Positions 20,249 through 31,789 of a stretch of 64,000 nt of DNA are shown here, one piece after another. The position numbers and the translations under genes were made by a program. The notes under the pieces are model-generated. The model searched no databases and had not been told where the DNA came from. It saw only the letters and a program-made list of their open reading frames with translations. Positions within the stretch are counted from its first letter, which is position 1. Every line of letters begins with the position of its first letter. Source of the stretch: Alphaproteobacteria bacterium (GTDB lineage Bacteria; Pseudomonadota; Alphaproteobacteria; Rhizobiales; JAKIUO01); assembly GCA_024280475.1 (NCBI GenBank), contig JAJRQA010000035.1:1-64000 (forward strand), given 5' to 3'.

Positions 20249-21982
20249 TTACGCCACTGATGAAGCCTCACTATGGTTCGAATTTGCCGCATCGACATCA
20301 CGGACATATTGCGGCACCGGCAGCTCTTGCTCCTCCATTGCAATGGGAGGGGCCTCAGCTTGTTGCAGGGGCGCTTGCAACAAATCTGGCTGGATTTGCG
20401 GCATGACCTGCAACACGCGAGATTTAGGGAACATGGCGACCACTTCCGTGCCTTCGCGCATTTTCGTGTTGAGTTCGAACAGGCCACCATGCAGGTTGAT
20501 CAGGCCCTTGACAATCGGAATGCCAAGCCCCGTGCCACCTTCCGCATTTTCATGGGCCAGTGACCCCTGACCAAACGAAGACATAACCCGCGGCAGCTCA
20601 TCTTCAGGAATGCCTGGGCCATTATCCTTGATGCTCAGATATTGTCCCTTATTGCTGGTGCGCCCGGCTGTCACCGTGATGGTACCACCATTTGGGGTGA
20701 ATTTAACGGCATTGGACAACAGGTTGAGCGCGATCTGACGTATGGCACGCTCGTCTGCCCACAAGCGTTCAAGGCCCGTTTGATAATTTTGCACGATGGT
20801 CAGACTTTTTGAATCGGCGCGCATCTTGACGAGATGACAGCAATCTTCAAGCACCTGCGATAACAAGATGGCCTCTTCGTTGAGATCATATTTTCCCGCT
20901 TCAATACGGGTAATATCGAGGATTTCATTGATCAAATTCAGCAAATGCTGACCACTGGTGTGGATATCATTTGAATAGCCCTTGTAAGCGATCACATTAT
21001 GCGCCCCCAGCATTTCGTCTTTCATCATTTCAGAAAAACCGATAATGGCATTCAAGGGGGTGCGCAGCTCGTGGCTCATGGTGGCCAGAAAGCGCGATTT
21101 GGCCAGATTAGCAGCCTCGGCGCGGCGTCGCCCCTCTTCTGAAACCGAATGCGCCTGTTCAAGCTCTGCAATCAGGCTGTCTTTTTCCGTACGCAGCATC
21201 AAGGTAGTCAGCGTATTGGCGTGCAAGTGCGACATCAGATAGATAAAAAAGATATAAGTGCCAACGGCCATACTGGCCATCGCCCAGTAAAACGGCGTAT
21301 TCAGGTACCAAAAACGCGCAAACAGGGCAAGGATCACTGGCAGCGTCCCCACATAAACAATACTAAGCGCCGCATTGGCCAGCATCATGCGCAATGAGGT
21401 GACAATGCTGAGTGTCACAAAAACAAACATGTGAGCGCGGTGATCCCCCGAAGACAGACCAAACAGAGCCACAGCTCCCCAGCTCAAACCATGTAAAAAT
21501 TCAGCCGTCATGATCTTGGTGCGCCAGATATGCACCTTGACCTGCTTGCGCGGCAGATTAATCAGCCGATGGCACAGCAAAACCAAAATCAACGAGCTGA
21601 CGAATAGCGCGCCAAGCCAAAGGCTGACATAATCTGGCGGCGTCCAGGCCAGACTGGCCAGCGCGACAATCGCAGCAATCAATGGCAATATAATGGAAGC
21701 TTTGATGCTGTTTTGAGCAAACAGATAGAGCAACTCATGCTCGAATTCGGGGCGCGCATCTGTGCGATGCGTCAGTTTTTCACGCGCTTCGCGTACGCTG
21801 GGGTCCAGCCTTTGAGCACTTCGAGGGTTTCGCCGCCTGGAATACCCATTGCTGGTCTCATAAGGTCCAGGTTCTAAAGATTGATTCATGGGTCTGCGTA
21901 CCTGGCTCGTCCGAATGGCTAAAACATACGCAAAAAACATTGCGAACGGACCAAAAGAGTGACCGCTCAAAAAACAACGCAA
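20249..21982 (-). CDS. Membrane sensor histidine kinase, PdhS/PleC-like HisKA + HATPase (start may be internal)
   Basis: AKSRFLATMSHELRTPLNAIIGFSEMMKDEMLG H-box; NLLSNAVKFTPNGG, DNGPGIPEDEL, GGTGLGIPIVKGL. Confidence 0.9.
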   Translation of the reverse strand: MRCFLSGHSFGPFAMFFAYVLAIRTSQVRRPMNQSLEPGPYETSNGYSRRRNPRSAQRLDPSVREAREKLTHRTDARPEFEHELLYLFAQNSIKASIILPLIAAIVALASLAWTPPDYVSLWLGALFVSSLILVLLCHRLINLPRKQVKVHIWRTKIMTAEFLHGLSWGAVALFGLSSGDHRAHMFVFVTLSIVTSLRMMLANAALSIVYVGTLPVILALFARFWYLNTPFYWAMASMAVGTYIFFIYLMSHLHANTLTTLMLRTEKDSLIAELEQAHSVSEEGRRRAEAANLAKSRFLATMSHELRTPLNAIIGFSEMMKDEMLGAHNVIAYKGYSNDIHTSGQHLLNLINEILDITRIEAGKYDLNEEAILLSQVLEDCCHLVKMRADSKSLTIVQNYQTGLERLWADERAIRQIALNLLSNAVKFTPNGGTITVTAGRTSNKGQYLSIKDNGPGIPEDELPRVMSSFGQGSLAHENAEGGTGLGIPIVKGLINLHGGLFELNTKMREGTEVVAMFPKSRVLQVMPQIQPDLLQAPLQQAEAPPIAMEEQELPVPQYVRDVDAANSNHSEASSVA

Positions 21983-22087
21983 AACAAGGGTGATTGCATA
22001 GCATAGGTTGGAAAATCCTAATTTCCCGTATACAGGTTATCCAAACCGCAAAGCAGCCATGATCACAAGCCAAAGGCAGCCAATACA

Positions 22088-22600
22088 TTGACCAAAAAAT
22101 TCAAACGCCTTTGGCACAAATTATTCCCCTGGATAAAGGTGGCAGCGCTCATCGGGCTCATTGCTTATGCACTTGATAAGGGCGACGGACCGCCGCGATA
22201 TGACGTTGCCGGGCCGGCACGGCTCGTCGACGGTGACAGCTTGTTTGTCCAAGGGCTGGAAATCAGACTTAAGAATATTGATGCGCCTGAAGGGCGTCAA
22301 AACTGCCAACGTGCCGGTAAAAACTGGCGCTGCGGTCAAGAAGCCACAAGGCGGCTGCGCCGATTTATCAAGCGGCGGAAGGTCTCATGCAGAGGCGATC
22401 ATTACGACAAACACAACCGTCTGCTGGCTTTTTGTACAGTGGGTGGGATTGAACTCAACAAATGGATGGTCGTCGAAGGATGGGCCGTGGCTTTTGGCGG
22501 TTATCGCGCCGAGGAGCGAGCTGCAAAACGAGCCAGAAAAGGCATCTGGTCGAGCCAGTTCCAGCGCCCACGAACATGGCGCGCCCAGCAAAGGCGATAA
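22088..22600 (+). CDS. Membrane-anchored thermonuclease (SNase-like) family protein
   Basis: ARLVDGDSLFVQGLEIRLKNIDAPEGRQNC...DKHNRLLAFCTVGGIELNKWMVVEGWAVAFGGY. Confidence 0.9.
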   Translation: MTKKFKRLWHKLFPWIKVAALIGLIAYALDKGDGPPRYDVAGPARLVDGDSLFVQGLEIRLKNIDAPEGRQNCQRAGKNWRCGQEATRRLRRFIKRRKVSCRGDHYDKHNRLLAFCTVGGIELNKWMVVEGWAVAFGGYRAEERAAKRARKGIWSSQFQRPRTWRAQQRR

Positions 22601-23398
22601 AGAAACAGCAGCCATTAGCAAATGCAAATTCGCAAAAGACAATGTGCTAGCCTCTTACTCCCGTTAGGAGCCAAGCAGCTTATGCAACTGGCACCAAAGG
22701 CGAGCCTCTGGAGGCCTTTTGGGAAGGATTATCGCAGGGGTGTCAATAACGCAGTACCTTGCACCGCTCCTACGCTCAATCGACACAATGCGTTGCACTA
22801 TTGCGCCCTACCATCAGAACCTTGCTCACTTGTAATATCTACTAGCCCACCATTAGCGGGAGAGTTTTGGGCGCCAAGGCGATCGTCCGCTACCGATGGG
22901 TCCCTTATATTTTTCGTGGGTCTGCGCTTTTCAACAACACAATCATTCGGGCCACAAAAATTCAGGGATGACGAGTTGTGAGAACCTCTCACCATCGTCA
23001 TCCTTGAAAATATGCGGCCACATTGTTTTTTCGGGGCAGCGTTTTCAACCCGCATATTTATCGAGGATCCAGCTTTACAGATCTTTCGAGTAGCCACTCT
23101 AATCGTCCGCCCTTGCGCAAAAGCAGACATTCAAGGGAACATTTTTAGTTGAGGCCTCATATCTACGACCGGCATAAGAAGCAAACCCTTGAAAACAGCA
23201 CCCAAAAATGTGATTTTCAACATCACATCCCCCCCCCAACGACCCACAAAAAAATCCCCATAAACCACCGCCTTGAGACGAGGTTTACGAGGATGAAATG
23301 CGTTAGCCGGTTCTCCCCCCGAAGAACCGGCTTTGCGTGAGAAAGAAATATCGAATTATTTGATGTTCAGATAAATCAACATGTCCCCCTTCTCACTT

Positions 23399-24628
23399 TT
23401 ACCATTTGTGGCGCATGCCGATCGAGATGATGTCTGCGCTATTTGAGACATCTGCAAAAAGGTCTTGTTTGACCGCAGATGTCAGAGCAATTTTCGAATC
23501 TTCAAAGAAAACATGAGAATATCCAAAATCGAGTGTTGTTGCTTCACTCCACTTATACGACCCACCAAAACTCAACCAAACACGATCAGAATCGGGTAGT
23601 CTAGCGCCACGTGTTTCATCTGGAACCGGCGACACTTCATATCCAATCCCTGCCCGGGCTGTAATTGACTCGCTTACCTCAAATTCTGCTCCACCAGAGA
23701 CAAACCAGCTATCTTCCCATTTAAAGTCTTCGCTGCCAACAGCTGCGCCTGTTCCTTCTGCAATGAAGGTAAGATCTTGAAGGCGACTCCAATTTGCCCA
23801 CTCATAATTCGCCATTACAGCCAAGCGAGGTGTAACTTGCTGCCGGATGCTTGCAGTCACAATTTCCGGAGAATCGAAACTGGCCGAAACATCAGTATTG
23901 AATGCGGGGCCAAATGGATGTCCAAACTGCACGCCACTCAGGTTATGACTTATGGATGATCTAAAACCAAGGCCAATCTTGGTGCTTTCTGTCGGTTCAA
24001 ACAAAAGTCCTGCTGTGAAACCGACACCAATATCTTCGGCTTTTTGAACAATGTCCCCTACCAACACTGTTGCAGGATTACCAATAGACAGGCGCGCTTT
24101 TATATACTGAACCTGCAAGCCGACAGCGACAGAAAGCATTGGTGATAGTTTATATCCGACAGTTGGCGACGCATTTATCGTCAACATTTCTGACTTACGA
24201 TTATAACTTGCACCGCTCCAGTTTGAGTTATTCGGCTCAGTGACCAAACCAAATGGTGCCGTAATCGACATACCCACATAAAGCTGCGAGTTAAGCTGGT
24301 AGTTAAAATAAGACCCCGCCAACAGGCCAAGAGTATCCATCGTCGAACCAGTTGATCCAAAAGTCGTACCAGCTGTGGGATCCAAGTCTGTTTCAGGCGC
24401 GATCAAAGTAAAACTCGACAAGGAGTTCATACCATCCTGGGTGGTAACCGCAGCAGGGTTCCAAAACATGGATGACAAATCGGAGCCAGCAGCACTATCA
24501 GCGAACGCAACCCCCAGACCGGTTGTCGATTGTTCCCGAATTGCGAAACCACCCGCGATTGCAGAACTTGCAATCATCAGGCTGCTTCCCACAATAACCC
24601 CCGAAGCGATGTATCCAATAGTGCGCAT
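23399..24628 (-). CDS. OmpP1/FadL family outer membrane protein (second copy)
   Basis: 409 aa; GGFAIREQSTTGLGVAFADSAAGSDLSSMFWNPAAVTTQDG N-terminus. Confidence 0.92.
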   Translation of the reverse strand: MRTIGYIASGVIVGSSLMIASSAIAGGFAIREQSTTGLGVAFADSAAGSDLSSMFWNPAAVTTQDGMNSLSSFTLIAPETDLDPTAGTTFGSTGSTMDTLGLLAGSYFNYQLNSQLYVGMSITAPFGLVTEPNNSNWSGASYNRKSEMLTINASPTVGYKLSPMLSVAVGLQVQYIKARLSIGNPATVLVGDIVQKAEDIGVGFTAGLLFEPTESTKIGLGFRSSISHNLSGVQFGHPFGPAFNTDVSASFDSPEIVTASIRQQVTPRLAVMANYEWANWSRLQDLTFIAEGTGAAVGSEDFKWEDSWFVSGGAEFEVSESITARAGIGYEVSPVPDETRGARLPDSDRVWLSFGGSYKWSEATTLDFGYSHVFFEDSKIALTSAVKQDLFADVSNSADIISIGMRHKW

Positions 24629-24900
24629 GTACTTAACTTCCCATATAATGGTTTTTTATAGATATTGCCCTTATTACGGATCACAATAGACTCGATAAAA
24701 CGCCGCGCACAATGTCTTTTGACCGAAATTTGGCAAGTTTGTGACCAAACTGTGTCCCCCATGTCACAAAGAGATTGAAAGATCCGGTCATCATTGATTT
24801 GTCAGACATGCAGGGCACAAGCTCGCCTCTTGCAAAGCACCGCGATAGCCGCTAGCAAGCCATATATGTTTTCACGCTCACAGCATCAGGACCTGACCCC

Positions 24901-25464
24901 ATGAAAATCAACGGCAATGATATCCGCCCCGGCAACATCATCCAGCACAAGGGGGAGCTGTGGTCTGCCGTAAAAATTCAGGCGGTCAAACCCGGCAAGG
25001 GCGGGGCCTTTGCGCAGGTTGAGTTGAAAAATCTGGTCACCGGCTCCAAGCTTAATGAGCGCTTTCGTGCCACTGAAACCATTGAGCGCGTGCGCCTTGA
25101 TCAAGACGAGTATCAATACCTCTATGCCGAGGGCGAGATGCTGGTATTTATGGACACCACCAGCTATGAGCAGATCGAATTGCATAAAGACTTTGTCGGT
25201 GAACGCGCCGCCTTCTTGCAAGATGGTACGATGGTCAAGGTGGAAAGCTATGAGGAAAAGCCCATTGGGGTCGAGCTGCCCGATCAGGTGACACTTGAGG
25301 TTTCCGAAACTGAGGCCGTCGTCAAGGGCCAGACCGCCGCTAGCTCCTACAAGCCCGCCATAATGGAAAATGGTGTACGGGTCATGGTGCCCCCCTTTAT
25401 CAAGCAGGGTGAAAAGATCATCGTGCAAACCAGCGATATTACCTATCTGCGGCGCGCCGACTAG
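24901..25464 (+). CDS. efp: Elongation factor P
   Basis: 187 aa; [37 protein letters not shown], full length. Confidence 0.97.
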   Translation: MKINGNDIRPGNIIQHKGELWSAVKIQAVKPGKGGAFAQVELKNLVTGSKLNERFRATETIERVRLDQDEYQYLYAEGEMLVFMDTTSYEQIELHKDFVGERAAFLQDGTMVKVESYEEKPIGVELPDQVTLEVSETEAVVKGQTAASSYKPAIMENGVRVMVPPFIKQGEKIIVQTSDITYLRRAD

Positions 25465-25679
25465 CTGCCTGGCTAAGCAAACAAGGCGCTGCTCCCACAT
25501 TACCTTCCCAACTGCCCCGCCTCTGGCGGAGGCTTACTTGCGGCCATATCCAGGTGCCAGCGGGAAGGCTTTGACGTAGGTGTATTTTTATGACATATAT
25601 TATATCTATATATAACCTGAGAGCATATGGCCCAAAAAGGTGATTGCAGACCTACTTCTATGACGAAGACCTAAAACAC

Positions 25680-26255
25680 ATGAATATACGCACGCTTTGC
25701 CTTGGCATTTTACAATTTGACGATGCCACAGGTTATGAAATCAACAAGCTGGTGGCCGATGGTCGCTTCAGCCATTTCATCGAAGCCAGCTATGGCTCGA
25801 TTTACCCTGCCTTGACTAAAATGATGCAAGAAGAGCTCGTCACCTGCCGCACCGAAATTCAGCCAGGCAAGCCATCGCGTAAAATCTACGCGATCACTCC
25901 TGCTGGGCAGGCGGAGTTGTTTCGCGCCCTTGAAGAAAGCCCCAAACCGAACCGCTTCAAATCCGAATTTCTGTTTTTGGGGCTCTTTGCCAATGTGCTC
26001 CCAGCAGCTTTGACGAAAAAAGCAATTAGGCAGCATGAAAACGAGCTTTCGGTGCTGGTCGAAGATATGCAGACCCACTATGACTGTTGCAAAAAACCCG
26101 GTAGCCAGTTCGCTATAGGCTATGGCATCGCCGCCAACAAGGCTGCCCTTGAGTATTTGCGCCAAAGTAAGCATTTGTTGCTTGAAAGTGAGCATTCCAA
26201 AGATCTAACCGAAGATGTAACTGGCGATGTTGCAAAGGAGACCTCTTATGAGTGA
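25680..26255 (+). CDS. PadR family transcriptional regulator
   Basis: MNIRTLCLGILQFDDATGYEINKLV...FIEASYGSIYPALTKMMQEELV. Confidence 0.88.
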   Translation: MNIRTLCLGILQFDDATGYEINKLVADGRFSHFIEASYGSIYPALTKMMQEELVTCRTEIQPGKPSRKIYAITPAGQAELFRALEESPKPNRFKSEFLFLGLFANVLPAALTKKAIRQHENELSVLVEDMQTHYDCCKKPGSQFAIGYGIAANKAALEYLRQSKHLLLESEHSKDLTEDVTGDVAKETSYE

Positions 26256-27555
26256 TCAAAGCCATCGCGCTCAATCCAAAACAGCTCCCTCCCACCGCAA
26301 ATCCTTCCTGAAGGGAAACTCGTCGCTATTGGCCATGTTTATCCTTGGCTTCATTGCCGTGTGGATGCTGTCTGGTGAGATTGTCGTGGGCGGCAGTGAT
26401 ACGGACAAAGTCCCCCCGATCGCCAGCCAGGAAAACAACGATAGCTCAGGCGGTAGCTCACAAGACAGCGCAAGCGGCGCTTACTCAATTGCATCAGGAC
26501 CAAGCACGCAGACAGACACGAAAGAAGCTGCGAAAGTCAAAAAACTGTTTACGGTCCGGGCCAGGCTGTTCATCTCGCGTCCTCGCCGCGAAGTGTTGCA
26601 TATTCGTGCTCGTAGCCAGGCAGATGTCAGTGTTGAAGTGCGGGCAGAGACCTCTGGTCGCGTCGTGAAAATTCTGGTTCGCAAAGGAGATTTGATTAAA
26701 CAGGGCCAGGTTCTTTGCAAACTCGATGAAGGCGCAAGGCAAGCAACCCTGTCGCAGGCCACCGCACTCCTCGCGCAGACCAAATCCGACTATCTCGCAG
26801 CGGCCAAACTTTCCAGAAGGGGCTTTTCCGCAAAGCTCAATGTGAATGCCAAGAAAGCGGCTTATAATGGCGCGATGGCCAGCGTAAAAAAAGCGCGGAT
26901 CGATCTCGATTTCACGTCGATCAGAGCGCCTTTTACGGGCATAATAGAAGAACAGTCCGCCAAAGTCGGAGATTATCTATCTGTTCTGACAGCCGGAAAA
27001 ACCTGCGCAAAGCTTGTAAAGCTACATCCTTTGCTGATTGTCGGCGACGTTTCAGAACGCAATATCGCCAAACTCACGGTCGGACAAAAGGGCCGCGCCG
27101 AACTGGTCACGGGTGAAAAAGTACGTGGCCACATCCGTTTCATTTCCCCATCGGCCAAAGTCGAAACACGCACGTTTCGCGTTGAACTGGAAGTCGACAA
27201 CAAAAAACTCAAAATGAGAAATGGCGTGACATCCGACATTTATGTGCCGCTCAAATCCACCATTGGCCACCAGATTTCCCCAGCCTATCTGACCTTGAAC
27301 GATGCGGGAGAAGTGGGAGTGCGCTCTATTGGCAAGGGTAATATTGTGAGGTTTTTACCAGTTAAAATACTCGAACAGGGTAAAGCCGGTGTTTGGGTTG
27401 CTGGTCTGCCGCAAAAAATCATCATCATTACAGTCGGCAATGACTATGTTGTCGATGGGCAAAAAGTACAAGTGGTGATGGATAGGCGAACCGGCCTCAA
27501 ACGAGGTGCCAGTGGCATGAAAAATCATGGAGCCTCAAAACATGAACGCTCTTGA
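26248..27555 (+). CDS. RND efflux periplasmic adaptor (HlyD/MFP family)
   Basis: VRAETSGRVVKILVRKGDLIKQGQVLCKLD and RIDLDFTSIRAPFTGIIEEQSAKVGDYL motifs; AAAGGAG SD upstream; overlaps padR. Confidence 0.92.
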   Translation: MSDQSHRAQSKTAPSHRKSFLKGNSSLLAMFILGFIAVWMLSGEIVVGGSDTDKVPPIASQENNDSSGGSSQDSASGAYSIASGPSTQTDTKEAAKVKKLFTVRARLFISRPRREVLHIRARSQADVSVEVRAETSGRVVKILVRKGDLIKQGQVLCKLDEGARQATLSQATALLAQTKSDYLAAAKLSRRGFSAKLNVNAKKAAYNGAMASVKKARIDLDFTSIRAPFTGIIEEQSAKVGDYLSVLTAGKTCAKLVKLHPLLIVGDVSERNIAKLTVGQKGRAELVTGEKVRGHIRFISPSAKVETRTFRVELEVDNKKLKMRNGVTSDIYVPLKSTIGHQISPAYLTLNDAGEVGVRSIGKGNIVRFLPVKILEQGKAGVWVAGLPQKIIIITVGNDYVVDGQKVQVVMDRRTGLKRGASGMKNHGASKHERS

Positions 27556-30500
27556 AGCCATATTGCGGCGTCCACGATCCGTCCTCACCATGATGGTCGT
27601 CATGGTGATCGCCGGTATTTTTACCTATATCAACATTCCCAAAGAGTCTGACCCCGACATTGATGTGCCGGTTTTTTATGTCTCGATCGTCCACGAGGGC
27701 ATCTCCCCTGAAGATGCGGTGCGATTACTGATCAAGCCGATGGAAACAGAGTTACGCGGACTAGATGGCTTGAAGCAGATCACGACAACAGCTTCGACCG
27801 GTCATGCGGCCATTGTGCTTGAGTTCAAAAGCGACATCGATCATGACGAGGCTTCAACCGATGTGCGTGAAAAAGTCGATCAGGCCCGCTCCAAACTGCC
27901 ATCGGACGCCAAAGAGCCCACCGTCAACGAAATCAATTTCTCGCTCGCCCCCATTATCGCCGTGGTGATTTCGGGAGATGTGCCAGAGCGCACGCTCTAC
28001 CGCCATGCGCGCCGCCTTAAGGATCAGATCGAAGCTATTTCCACCGTGCTGGAGGCGAACCTTACTGGTCACCGCGAAGAACTGCTGGAAGTGGTGATCA
28101 ATCGCACGGCGCTTGAGAGTTACAATATTTCCCAAGAGCAGCTCGTCAACGCCGTCGTGCGCAACAATCAGCTGATCACCGCTGGCTTTATGGATGCCGG
28201 AGAAAATGGCGGCGGTGGCAGCTTTAACGTCAAGGTGCCGGGCCTGTTTGAAACGGCCAAAGATGTCTACGACCTGCCGATCGTCTCCACGAGTGACGGG
28301 GTCGTTACCCTCCAGGATGTTGCGGAAATAAAGCGCACCTTCAAAGACCGCACCAATTATTCACGCTTTAACGGCAAACCCGATATCGCCATTCAGGTCG
28401 TCAAGCGCCTTGGCACCAATGTGGTTGAAAACAGCGTCAGGGTTCGTGAAGTGGTCGAGGCTTTCACCAAGGACTGGCCCGAGGCCATCAAGGTTGATTT
28501 CGCACTTGATCAGTCTACATCTGTATTCGAAATTCTCAATTCCCTGCAATCCTCCATCATGACGGCCATTGCCCTTGTAATGGTGGTGGTAGTGGCCGCG
28601 TTGGGCATGCGCTCCTCATTGCTTGTTGGTCTGTCGATCCCCGCATCGTTCATGGTCAGCTTCTTGATCCTTGGACTGATGGGACACACCCTCAATATGA
28701 TGCACATGTTCGGCATGGTGCTAACCGTTGGGATTCTGGTGGACGGCGCAATTGTCATTGTCGAATATGCCGATCGAAAAGTCGCCGAGGGACTGCATCG
28801 ACGAGAGGCCTATATTCTAGCCGCCAATCGCATGTTCTGGCCCATTGTCAGCTCAACCGCTACGACCCTTGTGGCGTTCGCACCAATGATCTTGTGGCCC
28901 GGCGTGGCTGGCAAATTCATGTCCTACCTGCCGTTTACTGTGATCATTGTGCTGTCCGCCTCGCTGCTCACAGCCATGATCTTCTTGCCCGTACTTGGCG
29001 GCTTGCTGGGACGCAATAAAATCTCGAACGAAGATGCTCAATCAGCCAACCAGCTAGCGGGGGGCTCGCATGTTGACTATGATAATATCCGCGGCATGGC
29101 AGGCACCTATATTCGCTTGCTGGAGCGCCTTGTAAGACATCCTTTCCTCGTTTTACTCGCCAGCGCGCTGGTCGTCGTTGGCGTGTTTTTGAGCTTCCAG
29201 AAACTCGCCGCTGGCGTCGAGTTTTTTGTCGATACCGAACCAGAACAGGCTTTTGTGTTTGTATCTGGTCGCGGCAATATGTCGGCCAAGGAAAAATTTG
29301 ACCTGGTGCTTGAAGTCGAAAAACGCGTCCTTGAGGTCGGGGGACTCAAATCGGTATTCACAACCATCGGCACCGTTGGATCTGGCAACCAGTTTGATGG
29401 TGGCGGCGCTGATCGCCCAACCGATCTAATTGGCCAGCTCATTTTGGAACCGGCCGACTATAATCTGCGTCGCAAGGGCAAAGCCATCCTCGAAGAAATC
29501 CGCAGCAAAATGGTCAATCTTCCCGGCATTGTCGTCGAGGTCCGCAAGAGAGAAGAAGGCCCGCCCACCGGCAAGGATATCCGCCTGCAAATAACGGGAG
29601 GCAATCTTGCGTAAGTGGAAGAAACAACAAGGCGCGTGCGTAAATATTTCGATGAACAGGTCACCGACATTCGCGATGTGGAAGACAGCACCCCATTGCC
29701 CGGCATTGAATGGGTACTCGACGTGGACCGCAAAGAAGCGGCGCGCTTTGGCACCGATATCTTGTCGGTTGGCTCAATGATCCAGCTCGTCACCAATGGT
29801 TTATTGATTGGCACCTATCGCCCCGATGATGCGGAAGATGAAATCGACATAAGAGTGCGCCTGCCCCGCGGTGAGCGCACCATAAACCAGCTTGATCAGT
29901 TACGCGTTGTAACCAAGAACGGTCCCGTTCCCCTGACCAATTTTGTCACCAGAAAAGCCCAGCAAAAAGTCAGCTCTATCACCAGAAGAGATGGCCGCTA
30001 CATGATGTTGGTAAAAGCCAATGCAGCCAATGGCGTTTTGGGTGGCGATAAAATAGCGCAGATCGACAAATGGCTCAAACAGCAAACCTGGCCCACAGAT
30101 ATTGATCTCGTATTCAAGGGTGCCGATGAGGATCAAAAGAAATCAGGCGAGTTTCTGGTCAAGGCCATGATCGGCGCACTGTTCATGATGTTCATCATTC
30201 TAGTGACCCAGTTCAACAGCTTCTATCAAACGGCCATCACCTTGCTCACCGTTATGCTGTCGCTTGTTGGCGTGCTGATCGGCATGATGGTCACAGGGCA
30301 GTTGTTCTCGATCATCATGACCGGTACGGGCGTTGTGGCGCTGGCCGGGATTGTCGTCAACAATTCAATTGTGCTGATTGATACGTTCAATCATTTCCAC
30401 AAGGAGTTGAAAATACCGGTTGTGGATGCGGCCCTGCGTGCCTCGGCGCAACGTCTGCGACCGGTATTACTCACCACCATTACCACCATATGCGGCCTGG

Positions 30501-30781
30501 CTCCCATGGCCCTGCAAATCAATCTCGACTTTTTCAACCGGATTGTGCAGCTAGGATCGGTAACCTCGATCTGGTGGGTGCAGCTTTCAACCGCGATCAT
30601 TTTCGGTCTCGGCTTTGCAACCATATTGACGTTGATTTTAACCCCGACACTACTCACGATGCCAACCATCCTGAAGCGCAACTTTGTACGCAAAAAAGCG
30701 CTGCGAAGACGCGGCAAGAGGGCCGCCATTCAACCAAAGACAATGCCACCCTTGCAAGAAATGCCTAAAGCTGCAGAGTAG
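27542..30781 (+). pseudogene. RND efflux permease split by a single in-frame stop (TAA 29612-29614)
   Basis: ORFs 27527-29614 and 29615-30781 are in the same frame and join colinearly (...IRLQITGGNLA*VEETTRRVRKYFDEQV...) to about 1080 aa, normal RND size. Confidence 0.85.
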
Positions 30782-30826
30782 ACTGGACGATATTTGAGGG
30801 GTTCGCAAAGAACCCTGATCACCTGA

Positions 30827-31726
30827 CTATTGAAGTCTGTCGGACTGGGGCCTGATATTCTTTTCATCAATGTTGGCAATATCGTCATCCTTGCCTTTTG
30901 CCTTGTCGCCTTCCCTGCTCTTGCGGCGCCGTTTATGGCGGGCATCAAGAGCGCGATAGCGCAGATAGCTATAGGGTATAATCGCCAGATAGACCAACGA
31001 GCCAATAATCAACATGGCCCAGTTATAAGTAAACAAGAGCGCTGCCAATATCACCGCAGCAACCAGAATAGGCAGCACATATTCGCGGTCAATTTTAGCG
31101 CCAATTAGCTTACCGGAAAAGGTTGGCACCTTGGACACCATCATCAAGCCGACAAATAACACATGCAGCAATATCAACGGCTTCAAGACTTCGACTCCCT
31201 GCACCCCCAGAAACGAGAAATACAAGGGTAACAGCACGACAATTGCAGCAGCTGGCGCCGGAATGCCAGTGAAAAAGTTTTTCTTCCAGGCCGGGGCTTC
31301 GTCATCATCAAGGGCAACATTAAAACGCGCCAGACGAAGAGCGGCGCACAAGGTATAGATCAACACCGCGATCCAGCCGATCGAGCGCAATCCATCAAGC
31401 GCCCAGGTAAAAATAATGATCGCGGGAGCGACGCCAAAATTGACGAAATCAGCCAGGCTATCAAGCTCCGCGCCAAACCGGCTTGAGGCCTTGAGCATGC
31501 GCGCCACGCGGCCATCAAGCGCATCAAGGATCGCCGCGATGAAAATCATTGCAATGGCCAGCTCATAGCGATGTTCGATGCCCATGCGAATAGCCGTAAG
31601 ACCGGCACTCAAGCCCAAAAGGGTGATCATGTTGGGGATCAGCAGGCGCACGGGGACAGGTCGTTTCAGCGGAAAGCGTCGTCTGATACGAGCACCAGCT
31701 TTGCGTGATTGTGAAAATGGCGCCAT
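30827..31726 (-). CDS. pssA: CDP-diacylglycerol-serine O-phosphatidyltransferase
   Basis: CDP-alcohol phosphotransferase motif DALDGRVARMLKASSRFGAELDSLADFVNFGVAP. Confidence 0.95.
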   Translation of the reverse strand: MAPFSQSRKAGARIRRRFPLKRPVPVRLLIPNMITLLGLSAGLTAIRMGIEHRYELAIAMIFIAAILDALDGRVARMLKASSRFGAELDSLADFVNFGVAPAIIIFTWALDGLRSIGWIAVLIYTLCAALRLARFNVALDDDEAPAWKKNFFTGIPAPAAAIVVLLPLYFSFLGVQGVEVLKPLILLHVLFVGLMMVSKVPTFSGKLIGAKIDREYVLPILVAAVILAALLFTYNWAMLIIGSLVYLAIIPYSYLRYRALDARHKRRRKSREGDKAKGKDDDIANIDEKNIRPQSDRLQ

Positions 31727-31789
31727 TTCATGCCTTTCAGAATGAGTTCATGACCTAGTATATCACCCAAACATCGACAAAGCACGGTC

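Noticed and set aside
24886-25500. 204-aa minus-strand ORF
   Set aside because: Antisense to efp, which is full length and highly conserved.
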